Source: a bacterium MnTg04
GTDB lineage: Bacteria; Pseudomonadota; Gammaproteobacteria; Steroidobacterales; MnTg04
Direction of reading: 5' to 3'
Assembly: GCA_008975185.1 (NCBI GenBank)
Contig: BFAU01000065.1
Location: 1 to 12,716, forward strand
DNA: 12,716 nucleotides
The notes under the pieces were generated by a model that was given only the letters and a program-made list of their open reading frames with translations, had not been told where the DNA came from and did no database searches. The position numbers were made by a program, and so were the translations under genes. Of the stretch, positions 1 to 6,844 are shown piece by piece. How positions within the stretch are numbered: position 1 is the stretch's first letter; the number at the start of each line of letters is the position of its first letter.

Positions 1-737
1 CCAGCCAGCGCACGGCTGATCCGTGACAAGTCACGCGCCATGCCATCGCGCATGTTCCTCAGCGCACGTTCCTGTACCTGCGCCTGGGATTTCAGCATCG
101 CCACCAGGTCCTGCGATTTCGAGAACTGGTAGGCCAGACCGATGCAGATTATGGCCAGGGCGACCACCGCCCACCGCCACATATCCCACCCGCGCGGCTT
201 GCGGATGAAAAAACCCTCGTCCACTGCATCCAGGTCCTGCGATTCCCCCAGCCGGGCTTTCAGACGGCGGAGGCCCTCGTACATGTCCTGCAAAACCAAG
301 TCAGGATTCCCTGACCCGTCGCCAGCCTCAACATCGCCGATATCCGGATTGCCCGCCGCGCCATGGGGAGACGCCAGCCGCAGGGAACGCAAAACTTTGG
401 AAACCTGAATCGGCTTGTTTCCTTTTGGCAAAACGCCCGCCGCGCCCAATTCGCGAACCTGGTTCAAATAGACTTCGCCACGCTTCGATGTGTACATCAG
501 CACCGGAATGTTGCAAGTCTCGGGGTTCTCTTTTATTGCTCGCAGAGCTTCAAAGCCATCCATGCCGGGCAAAAGATGGTCCATAAAAATAACATCGGGG
601 TGTTGCTGTTCCAGGTACTGAAGCGCCGCCTCGCCCGAATCGACCGCGTCAACTTCGATCTGTTGATCCCTTAGCTGTTGCGCCAGGACGGCCCGTGCCG
701 AGGTCGAATCATCGACAACTAACGCTTTACCCGACAT
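1..737 (-). CDS. Response-regulator receiver protein with C-terminal membrane segment (partial, 3' end off left edge)
   Basis: The first 245 residues are visible. Residues 1-120 form a CheY-like receiver domain: acidic pair D9-D10, probable phospho-acceptor D53 in IFMDHLLPGMDG, T83 in MYTSK and the conserved lysine K105 in VLPKG. An acidic, Gly-rich linker (about 122-150) and a charged helix (150-170) follow. Residues 187-205 form one strong hydrophobic segment, followed by a helical, charged stretch that continues past the window edge. The family role is phosphorelay signalling through Asp phosphorylation. Tethering to the membrane with a distal domain on the far side is inferred. There is no DNA-binding domain in the visible part, so a classical transcription factor is unlikely. 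The start ATG lies inside the 3' end of the SDR gene (11-bp overlap), which suggests translational coupling. The rest of the protein, and hence its output domain, is unknown. Confidence 0.85.
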   Translation of the reverse strand, partial: MSGKALVVDDSTSARAVLAQQLRDQQIEVDAVDSGEAALQYLEQQHPDVIFMDHLLPGMDGFEALRAIKENPETCNIPVLMYTSKRGEVYLNQVRELGAAGVLPKGNKPIQVSKVLRSLRLASPHGAAGNPDIGDVEAGDGSGNPDLVLQDMYEGLRRLKARLGESQDLDAVDEGFFIRKPRGWDMWRWAVVALAIICIGLAYQFSKSQDLVAMLKSQAQVQERALRNMRDGMARDLSRISRALA

Positions 738-1572
738 CCCGACCCGGCCTTGCCTGCTTGTGTTTCCCCGCGCGGCTTGCGCGTCGGGCCATCCTTTGCA
801 ATCCCCTGAAATACGATTCCGGGAAGAATCTTTTCCACCGCCAATACCAGCGAGCGTCCAAATGGGGGATCAGCATGAACTGCCGGGTTCTGACCGATGC
901 AAACATCTGCTCCGCGACGTCATCGGCAGTGACCTTGCTGTGCTTCATAAGTCGCTCGACCATAGCACGTGTTTTATCGTCGGGCGCACTGGAGGTTTCC
1001 ATCAGCCGGGTCTTGAAAAATGCCGGACAAGTAACGCTGACCCCAATGTCTTTTTCCACCAGTTCAGCCCGCAGACTCTCGGAAAAAGAGATAACCGCCG
1101 CCTTCGTCGTGTTATAGGCGACCAGGCCTGGCGCCGCGGCAATACCGGCAAACGACGCAACATTGATGATATGTCCGCCCCGCACAATCAGCGGGAGCAT
1201 GATTCGCGTCGTCCTCAGCACACCAAAGAAGTTCACCTCAAAAATACGCCGCCATTCCTCCATCGACGTCTCATCGGTGCGGCCGGCTATCGCAATGCCG
1301 GCGTTATTCACCAACACATCCAGGCCGCCCCAGTGGCCGGAAACAGACTCCGCGAGGCGTTCGATCTCCTGCTCGTTGGTGACATCCGCCCGCACGGGCA
1401 TACCAGTACCGCCTGCGTCGTCGATTTCTGCCGCCGTTTGGCGGACCCGATCTTCGTCCAGGTCGCAGACGGCGACCCGCCAGCCGTCGGCAGCGAAACG
1501 CAGGGCCAGCGATTTGCCCAGACCGCTGGCCGCACCGGTGATCAATGCCCTCTTCGCGCCACCGCTCGACAT
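727..1572 (-). CDS. Short-chain dehydrogenase/reductase (classical SDR)
   Basis: The protein has 281 residues and is a classical SDR, an NAD(P)H-dependent oxidoreductase acting on a hydroxyl or carbonyl group. The nucleotide-binding motif TGAASGLG is at 12-19, and an acidic residue ends strand 2 (D37 in VCDLDE), which favours NAD(H) over NADP(H). NNAG is at 89-92, N114 lies in EVNFFG, and the catalytic residues are S140, Y153 and K157 (YNTTK). It is longer than a minimal SDR of about 250 residues: the last 45 residues are rich in Trp, Arg and Lys (ARWYWRWKRFF), then very basic, and could be a membrane- or lipid-facing tail. The ATG at 1572 is preceded by AGGAG with a 9-nt gap, a good ribosome site. 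The stop overlaps the receiver gene, so the two are probably one transcript. The substrate cannot be read from the sequence. Confidence 0.93.
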   Translation of the reverse strand: MSSGGAKRALITGAASGLGKSLALRFAADGWRVAVCDLDEDRVRQTAAEIDDAGGTGMPVRADVTNEQEIERLAESVSGHWGGLDVLVNNAGIAIAGRTDETSMEEWRRIFEVNFFGVLRTTRIMLPLIVRGGHIINVASFAGIAAAPGLVAYNTTKAAVISFSESLRAELVEKDIGVSVTCPAFFKTRLMETSSAPDDKTRAMVERLMKHSKVTADDVAEQMFASVRTRQFMLIPHLDARWYWRWKRFFPESYFRGLQRMARRASRAGKHKQARPGRDVG

Positions 1573-1650
1573 CCTGCTATTCTCCTGTCGTTATCGGCCG
1601 CTTGATTCTACTGCGCCGTTGCTTCATTGCCCATCATAATGGAGACCTTG
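1573..1650. promoter_or_regulatory. Divergent intergenic region between two SDR genes
   Basis: These 78 bp separate two divergently transcribed SDR genes, so promoters for both should lie here. Ribosome sites are visible at both ends: AGGAG before the minus-strand gene and GGAG (1641-1644) before the plus-strand gene. A TAGAAT hexamer on the minus strand could be a -10 box, but no convincing -35 partner stands at the right distance. Promoter placement is therefore an inference from gene orientation, and no operator is recognised. Confidence 0.4.
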
Positions 1651-2415
1651 ATGAACTCAGCAATGTTCGATTTGACCGGTAAGACGGCGTTGATTACCGG
1701 CGCCAGCAGGGGAATCGGCGCGGCCTGCGCGGTGCTGCTGGCCGAACATGGCGCGCACGTAGTCATTACCAGCCGTAAACAGGAAAACCTGCAACAGACT
1801 ACGGATACGATTCTCGCCGCTGGCGGGCAGGTCACACCTATCGCAAGCCACGCCGGCGATACGGACGCAACGGACCGATTGCTGGCGGCAATGGAAGAAG
1901 GACCCGGCGCACCTGACATTTTGCTCAGCAATGCGGCTGCCAATCCGTATTTCGGGCCAATGCTGGAAGTTGAAATGAGCGCAGTCGATAAAGTCATCGA
2001 GGTTAATTTGCGCGGCAGCTTTTATCTCGCGCGCGAAGTCGCCAGGAAAATGCAGCGCAAGGACGGGGGAAACATTGTCCTGGTCTCCTCAGTGAACGGC
2101 GTACGCGCCGGGCACTGGCAGGGTATTTACTCGATCAGCAAAGCCGCCCTGATGTCGATGGCAAAGGCGATGGCCAGGGAATTTGCTGCCGATGGAATCC
2201 GCGTCAACGCCGTTTTGCCCGGTCTGACCGACACCCGTTTCGCCGCCGCGCTGACCCAGGACGAAAAAATTCTGCAGGGCTTCTTGAAGCAGGTTCCGAT
2301 GAACCGGATAGCGCAACCGGAAGAAATAGCGGCCGCGGTCCTGTTCCTGGTGTCGCCGGCATCTTCTTATGTGACCGGCGTCTGTCTACCGGTCGACGGC
2401 GGCTATCTCGCCTGA
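1651..2415 (+). CDS. SDR family oxidoreductase, probably NADP(H)-dependent
   Basis: The protein has 254 residues, the usual length for a classical SDR. TGASRGIG lies at 17-24. The SRK at 41-43 after strand 2 is the basic signature that favours NADP(H). N119 lies in EVNLRG, and S147, Y160 and K164 (YSISK) form the catalytic set. The usual NNAG motif is altered to SNAA (93-96), a variant seen in DHRS4-like and related SDRs. The C-terminus (SSYVTGVCLPVDGGYLA) is the typical SDR dimer/tetramer end. Candidate starts exist at 1627 (TTG), 1639, 1651 and 1663. I chose the ATG at 1651 because GGAG sits 6 nt upstream. It differs from the neighbouring SDR in cofactor signature and C-terminal tail, so it is not a recent duplicate. 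The substrate is unknown. Its 3' end overlaps the convergent methyltransferase gene. Confidence 0.93.
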   Translation: MNSAMFDLTGKTALITGASRGIGAACAVLLAEHGAHVVITSRKQENLQQTTDTILAAGGQVTPIASHAGDTDATDRLLAAMEEGPGAPDILLSNAAANPYFGPMLEVEMSAVDKVIEVNLRGSFYLAREVARKMQRKDGGNIVLVSSVNGVRAGHWQGIYSISKAALMSMAKAMAREFAADGIRVNAVLPGLTDTRFAAALTQDEKILQGFLKQVPMNRIAQPEEIAAAVLFLVSPASSYVTGVCLPVDGGYLA

Positions 2416-3299
2416 GGTTTTTCGACAGGCTGCCCGTTTTCACATTCGGCCGAGGGTCTGCCCTCTTCACTGCCATCGATTGGCTTGTGAAAACGCAGCA
2501 CAAAGCGATCGGTTTTTCCTCGTATACCTTCGGCAAACATGGGTGCGCTCAGGTCGTCCTGGGCGTTGCGCAACAAATCGGCTGAGCCGGCAAACGCGAA
2601 ACCAGCGCTTTCAATTTCACACCGTACTACCATCATATCGATACGATGCAGACCGGTCGCCGTTTCGAATTTGTCGGCCCCGGGGTTTGCACTGTGGTCT
2701 ATGACTCCGAGCACGCCACCCGGTTTGAGCGAGCCGTATAGGTCGGACAACATCGCCGGCCCGTCAATTTCCGGCCAGGAATCGTCTTCTGGCCGAAAAT
2801 AAAGATCATGGTATGAAAGTATCAGCAATGCCACGTCGATCGTAGCGGCCGGCAAATCCAGATCGGCGACCGCGATGTTCAGCCGCTCCACATTCGCAAG
2901 CCGTCCATCGGCAAATCTTGTTTTCAACTCGTTTTTAGCGAAGTCCAGATATGCCTGGTTATTCTGCGCATACACTTTTCCCTTCGGCCCGACGAGGTAA
3001 GCCAGAACTTCGGTGTAATAGCCGCCACCGGAAAACATGTCGAGCACCTGCATGCTTTCGGCCACACCGAAGAATTCCAGTATTTCCGCGGGTTTTCTGG
3101 CGCCGTCCCGTAGCCGATCCGCCTCCGGCCGGGCCGGATTGGCGACCGCAAGTTCATAAGGCGACAGAGTCGCAGTCGCAGCGTCACCCAGTTCGGCGGT
3201 TGCAGAACCCACCTCACCGGTTGCTTGCGAAGCCTGCTCCCCGTTTCCGCAAGCCGCCAAAAAAAGTGACGCAAGAACGATCCACCATTGTCTGCTCAT
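2403..3299 (-). CDS. Predicted lipoprotein with class I SAM-methyltransferase fold (COG4798-like)
   Basis: The protein has 298 residues. It begins with a short charged N-terminus, a hydrophobic core and a lipobox LAAC with lipidation site C17. Gly at the next position suggests sorting to the outer membrane. A low-complexity Ala/Gly/Thr linker (20-45) precedes a Rossmann methyltransferase-like domain: ARPEADRLRDGARKPAEIL, then motif I VLDMFSGGGYYTEVL (85-99), acidic N-terminal pieces of later strands, and LKPGGVLGVIDHS (191-203). This matches what I know of predicted methyltransferases grouped in COG4798, many of which also carry export signals. No substrate is known. The start at 3299 is chosen because it places the signal peptide at the N-terminus and has GGGGAAAA upstream. 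The final 25 residues are hydrophilic and overlap the end of the convergent SDR gene by 13 bp. Whether it binds SAM outside the cytoplasm is open. Confidence 0.88.
   Translation of the reverse strand: MSRQWWIVLASLFLAACGNGEQASQATGEVGSATAELGDAATATLSPYELAVANPARPEADRLRDGARKPAEILEFFGVAESMQVLDMFSGGGYYTEVLAYLVGPKGKVYAQNNQAYLDFAKNELKTRFADGRLANVERLNIAVADLDLPAATIDVALLILSYHDLYFRPEDDSWPEIDGPAMLSDLYGSLKPGGVLGVIDHSANPGADKFETATGLHRIDMMVVRCEIESAGFAFAGSADLLRNAQDDLSAPMFAEGIRGKTDRFVLRFHKPIDGSEEGRPSAECENGQPVEKPQAR
2472..2495 (+). repeat. Copy A of a short imperfect direct repeat
   Basis: This 24-bp segment, inside the methyltransferase gene (codons for RFHKPIDG on the minus strand), matches 3423-3445 with one substitution and one single-base indel. 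The match stops abruptly on both sides. It may be a remnant of a local duplication or chance. Confidence 0.4.
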
Positions 3300-3739
3300 A
3301 TCGTTTTCCCCGCCGGCTATTTTTTTATCGTTGCATCGTTCTTGATTGATAAATGCTGGGACGTGATTTGGCAAGCGCTAACTCGCCTGATCGCCCGCTT
3401 TTGCGACAAACTGCGGAAAAACGCCATCGATGGCTCGTGAAAACGGTTGTTGCAACGCAACACTACCGCCCGAAAGGGTTGGCGGGTGGGCGTCCCGGGT
3501 TTTGGGGGCAAGGCCCGATACTCAACCGGCCATAGATGCCGGATAATGGTTTCCTGAGCCTCGCCTGACGTTATTCCGGAGAGCGACCGGAGCTCGGGCC
3601 TGTTCAAGCCAGCAAAAAAAGAACAACGACAGTCCAAGGGACTCCACGGAAACATCTGCGTCCCGCCCACTGTAGATCTCATCACGCTGGCGGGCGGACC
3701 TGGTCTTCCCTTCGCTTCTCCCAGGCTGAATGAATAAAG
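3300..3739. other. 440-bp gene-free region between divergent genes, with short hairpins
   Basis: No convincing gene is seen. The stretch lies between the divergent starts of the methyltransferase (minus) and the GGDEF-EAL gene (plus), so it should hold both promoters, though I cannot assign boxes with confidence. Structured pieces include CCGCC/GGCGG around a CCC-GAAA-GGG hairpin (about 3466-3485), CCGGC/GCCGG (3526-3542), AGTCC-AAG-GGACT (3631-3643), and GTCC-C-GCCC pairing with GGGC-GGAC (3660-3699). I compared the region by eye with the conserved cores of the c-di-GMP-I riboswitch and saw no match. An open frame on the minus strand (3317-3685) has no ribosome site and an unusual composition, so it is not called a gene. 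Confidence 0.6.
3423..3445 (+). repeat. Copy B of a short imperfect direct repeat
   Basis: This is the 23-bp partner of 2472-2495, in the gene-free region upstream of the methyltransferase and in the same orientation. Read on the minus strand it gives RFHEP, against RFHKP in the gene. This is the place where the 3' end of a vanished tandem copy of the methyltransferase gene would lie. Confidence 0.4.
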
Positions 3740-5785
3740 ATGAGAAGACAGTCACTGATAAAACATACGATTATGATCGCCGCGCTACCGGCATTGCTGG
3801 CATTCGCTGCGTTTGAATGGCTGCAGGCCAATCCTCAGTGGATCGAAGACGCCGGCATCCGGTCCTATTGGCTGCTCGCCACGCTGGTCGTCTTTCTCGC
3901 CACCCTTCCGAGTCTGATCTGGGCATGGATGATCGCTGCACGCCGGCGCCGGGACATCGATGCGATTTCGGTATTGATGGAAGCTATCGAGGCTACGGAA
4001 TCCGCCGACGAGCTATCGACTATCGCTGACCCGGACATGCACATGCTGGGCCAAAACGCGGAAAACCTCAGGCAAAAACTTATGCGGGCGATCGATCCTG
4101 CCTACCATTTGAATTTGATTCTCGACACCGTCAATGACGCCATTTTCGTCAGCACCGCAGATGGTGTGATAAGAAGAGCCAACTCTGCGGCGTGCAATCT
4201 CGTCGGATACCAGGAGCAAGAGCTATTGGGGTTGCCGATCCAGCGGCTCGTCAGCCCCGATCGTAAGGATGCCTTCCCACTGGACGCCACCACGGAGGCG
4301 ACCGACACCGTACTCCTCTCGCGGGACGGCAACAGAATTCCTGTATCGGTGTCGTGCTCGGTTGTCAGCACCGCCGACCCCAGATTCCAGGGGAACATCT
4401 ATATCGCGCGAAACATCAGTGATCGCAAGCGCGCGGAGAAACGCATTCGTTATCTTGCGCGGTATGATGCGCTCACCCGTATTCCAAACCGGATGCAGTT
4501 TCAACATCTGCTACAGCGCAATATCGCCCGTGCAAAACGCAGAAAACTGGAGCTGGCGATGCTCTATCTGGATATGGATCAGTTCAAGGAGGTGAATGAT
4601 ACCTTTGGACATGCCGCTGGCGATCAGTGCCTGGAAGTCATTGCACAGAGGTTGAAGGCGGTACTGGGAGAAAATGTAGTCATAGGGCGCCTGGCAGGCG
4701 ATGAGTTTGGCATCGTCCTCGAGGGTTTTGCCAACGATAAAGAAGCGCGTTACCGCGCGTCGGATGTCGCTCGTCTGATACTCGATCGCATCAATAACGC
4801 GTTTTACATTCAGGATTCCGAAGTATTTATCACGGCGACCATTGGTATCGCCTGCTATCCGCGCGATGCGGACAACGTCATCGATATTATCCGCAACGCC
4901 GACGCAGCGATGTATCACGCAAAACAAAATGGCGGCAACACCGGCCAACTTTACCTTCCGGAAATGAACGCCGCCGCGGTCGAGAGATTGATGTTGAAAA
5001 GCAAGTTACGCAAGGCGCTGGAGCGTAAAGAGCTGATCGTCCGATATCTGCCGAAAATAGACCTGCGCAATGGGAAAATCGCCGGTGCGGAAGCATTGTT
5101 GCGCTGGCGTTTGCCGGGACACGGTGATATCGCGCCGTCGCAATTCATCCCGCTGGCGGAAGAAGGCAGCATGATCTCGGAAATAGGTGACTGGGTGCTG
5201 CGGAAAGTCTGCAATGATTACAAGCACTGGCAGGAGTATGTTCCTTCGCCTGGACGAATAGCGGTAAATCTCTCGCTGCGACAACTGATGCGTCCGAACG
5301 TATCAAAACGAATCAGGGAGATTTTTCGCGAAACGCAAGTGTCTCCCACGGCGTTGGAACTTGAACTGACCGAAACCACTCTGATGCACGATTCGCGGCG
5401 AACCATTCGTATCCTGGATGACCTGTATGCCATGGGGCTGCACCTGGCAATCGATGACTTTGGAACCGGCTATTCATCGCTGAGCGCCCTGAAAGACTTC
5501 CCGATTTCCACACTGAAAATCGATCAGAGCTTTGTACGTAACGCCGATATGGACAGCAGCGATGCCGCAATGGTTAAAACCATAATAGAGATGGGCAGAA
5601 ATCTTGACCTTGAAGTGGTAGCCGAAGGCGTTGAGAACCAGGCTCAACTCGGTCTGCTCAGGCAATATAATTGTACCTATGCGCAGGGGCATCTGTTTGG
5701 AGAAGCGATGAGCGCAAAGAAATTCCTCGATCAACTGATATCGCAAAATGAGGGCGCCAGGCAACATCAGGCATTGTTTGCCTGA
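3740..5785 (+). CDS. Membrane PAS-GGDEF-EAL protein (cyclic-di-GMP turnover)
   Basis: The protein has 681 residues. Two membrane helices (about 9-27 and 42-66) with a short outer loop anchor a cytoplasmic part. A helical linker (70-118) leads to a PAS domain (121-229, ending IARNISDRKRAEK), then GGDEF (236-402) and EAL (about 415-665). The GGDEF signature is AGDEF (319-323), a variant usually compatible with diguanylate cyclase activity. The inhibitory RxxD site is absent (GENV at that place). The EAL domain keeps E451, N510, E542/E545, D572-D573, K593, E629, E632 and Q649, so phosphodiesterase activity is likely. The usual YQP before EAL reads YLP (L437). The ATG at 3740 has only a weak ribosome site. 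The net direction of activity and the PAS ligand cannot be told from sequence. Confidence 0.96.
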   Translation: MRRQSLIKHTIMIAALPALLAFAAFEWLQANPQWIEDAGIRSYWLLATLVVFLATLPSLIWAWMIAARRRRDIDAISVLMEAIEATESADELSTIADPDMHMLGQNAENLRQKLMRAIDPAYHLNLILDTVNDAIFVSTADGVIRRANSAACNLVGYQEQELLGLPIQRLVSPDRKDAFPLDATTEATDTVLLSRDGNRIPVSVSCSVVSTADPRFQGNIYIARNISDRKRAEKRIRYLARYDALTRIPNRMQFQHLLQRNIARAKRRKLELAMLYLDMDQFKEVNDTFGHAAGDQCLEVIAQRLKAVLGENVVIGRLAGDEFGIVLEGFANDKEARYRASDVARLILDRINNAFYIQDSEVFITATIGIACYPRDADNVIDIIRNADAAMYHAKQNGGNTGQLYLPEMNAAAVERLMLKSKLRKALERKELIVRYLPKIDLRNGKIAGAEALLRWRLPGHGDIAPSQFIPLAEEGSMISEIGDWVLRKVCNDYKHWQEYVPSPGRIAVNLSLRQLMRPNVSKRIREIFRETQVSPTALELELTETTLMHDSRRTIRILDDLYAMGLHLAIDDFGTGYSSLSALKDFPISTLKIDQSFVRNADMDSSDAAMVKTIIEMGRNLDLEVVAEGVENQAQLGLLRQYNCTYAQGHLFGEAMSAKKFLDQLISQNEGARQHQALFA

Positions 5786-5806
5786 CCGGGCAATCCATAT
5801 TGTTGC
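5761..5806 (+). other. Nested stem-loop spanning the stop codon of the GGDEF-EAL gene
   Basis: A perfect 7-bp hairpin, TCAGGCA-TTGTT-TGCCTGA (5767-5785), includes the stop codon. It is enclosed by GCAACA (5761-5766) and TGTTGC (5801-5806), also perfectly complementary. No T-tract follows, so it is not a canonical intrinsic terminator. It could stabilise the 3' end or reduce read-through into the downstream dehydrogenase gene. Confidence 0.5.
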
Positions 5807-5837
5807 AAGGCGCATCCAACCGGAGTCCGATGATATC

Positions 5838-6842
5838 GTGCCTGAGCATACCGACAAGTCCGGCCGGGCAATGGTTTTGCAGGGGGCTGGCCAACCGCTG
5901 CGTCTCGAAGAAAGACAAGTACCCGCTCCCGGCCCGGGCGAAATCCTGATTCGGGTTACGGCCTGTGCCGTTTGCAGGACCGACTTGCACCTGGTCGATG
6001 GCGAGTTGCCGAATATTTCCTATCCCGTCGTCCCGGGTCATGAAATCGTGGGCCACGCAGTCGACACGGGCGAGGGCGTCGTTATCGAAAAAGGCGTTCG
6101 TCTTGGCGTCCCCTGGCTTGGTTATACCTGTGGCCGGTGCCGGTTTTGCCGGGAGCAAAAAGAGAATTTATGCGACGAAGCCAGGTTTACCGGCTATCAG
6201 ATTGACGGTGGGTTTGCCGACTATGTGCTTGCAGACCATCGTTACTGTTTCCCATTGCCAGAGAACTATGATGACCAACAGGCGGCTCCTTTGCTTTGTG
6301 CCGGACTTATCGGGTATCGCTGCCTGCGAATGACGGGACAGGCTCAGAATATTGGCATATTTGGATTCGGTGCGGCGGCGCATATTGTCGCCCAGGTCGC
6401 CGCACATCAGGGCAGGTCAATATTCGCCTTTACCCGCCCCGCCGATGCCGCAGCCCAGGATTTTGCGCGCTCGCTCGGCGCAGTCTGGGCAGGCGGCTCG
6501 GAAGACGACCCAGGCACCGAACTGGATGCCGCGATTATTTTTGCACCCGCGGGAGAGCTGGTTCCCCGAGCAATGGCACGAATACGCAAGGGAGGAACCG
6601 TTATCTGCGGTGGCATACATATGAGCGATATCCCGTCATTTCCCTATCGGCGACTTTGGGGCGAGCGGGTACTGCGTTCGGTCGCCAACCTGACCCGGGC
6701 GGATGCCAGGGAATTTCTTGAAATTGCGCCGCTGGTACCGGTGCATACGCGGATCACCACTTTCGGTCTCGAGGATGCCAACATTGCGCTGGATCAGCTC
6801 AGGCACGGGGGCATAACGGGCGCCGCAGTGCTGGTCCCCTGA
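5838..6842 (+). CDS. Zinc-dependent alcohol dehydrogenase family protein (MDR superfamily)
   Basis: The protein has 334 residues from the chosen GTG. It is a medium-chain zinc alcohol dehydrogenase: catalytic-zinc ligands C46 (CRTDLH), H68-E69 (PGHE) and C154; structural-zinc cysteines C98, C101, C104 and C112; and a nucleotide-binding motif GFGAAA (176-181). The order AMVLQGAG, LRLEERQVPAPGPGEILIRV and AGLIGYRCL resembles the bacterial 'zinc-binding alcohol dehydrogenase' subgroup near CAD2. That family oxidises alcohols or reduces aldehydes with NAD(P)(H). The start is uncertain: the GTG at 5838 has GGAG 12 nt upstream, the ATG at 5871 would begin MVLQGAG (323 residues), and an earlier in-frame start would overlap the EAL gene. 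The stop is 2 bp before the nuclease ATG, so the two are coupled. The substrate is unknown. Confidence 0.93.
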   Translation: MPEHTDKSGRAMVLQGAGQPLRLEERQVPAPGPGEILIRVTACAVCRTDLHLVDGELPNISYPVVPGHEIVGHAVDTGEGVVIEKGVRLGVPWLGYTCGRCRFCREQKENLCDEARFTGYQIDGGFADYVLADHRYCFPLPENYDDQQAAPLLCAGLIGYRCLRMTGQAQNIGIFGFGAAAHIVAQVAAHQGRSIFAFTRPADAAAQDFARSLGAVWAGGSEDDPGTELDAAIIFAPAGELVPRAMARIRKGGTVICGGIHMSDIPSFPYRRLWGERVLRSVANLTRADAREFLEIAPLVPVHTRITTFGLEDANIALDQLRHGGITGAAVLVP

Positions 6843-6844
6843 CC

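Noticed and set aside
760..1605. Plus-strand 281-codon open frame opposite the first SDR
   Set aside because: It mirrors the SDR gene on the other strand, lacks any family motif, and the SDR has complete catalytic residues and a good ribosome site.
1651..2415. The two SDR genes as a recent divergent duplication
   Set aside because: Their cofactor signatures (D37 versus SRK), NNAG versus SNAA motifs and C-terminal tails all differ.
3370..3530. Possible integron attC site or tRNA-like fold
   Set aside because: No paired RYYYAAC/GTTRRRY ends flank the hairpins, and no cloverleaf or T-loop sequence is present.
3317..3685. Minus-strand open frame of 122 codons in the gene-free region
   Set aside because: It has no ribosome site before the ATG, its composition is irregular with many Arg, Pro and Ser, and no recognisable motif is seen. 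It is kept only as possible decayed DNA.
3541..3739. Possible cyclic-di-GMP riboswitch before the GGDEF-EAL gene
   Set aside because: The conserved cores expected of c-di-GMP-I and -II aptamers are not found by eye; only short unrelated hairpins are present.
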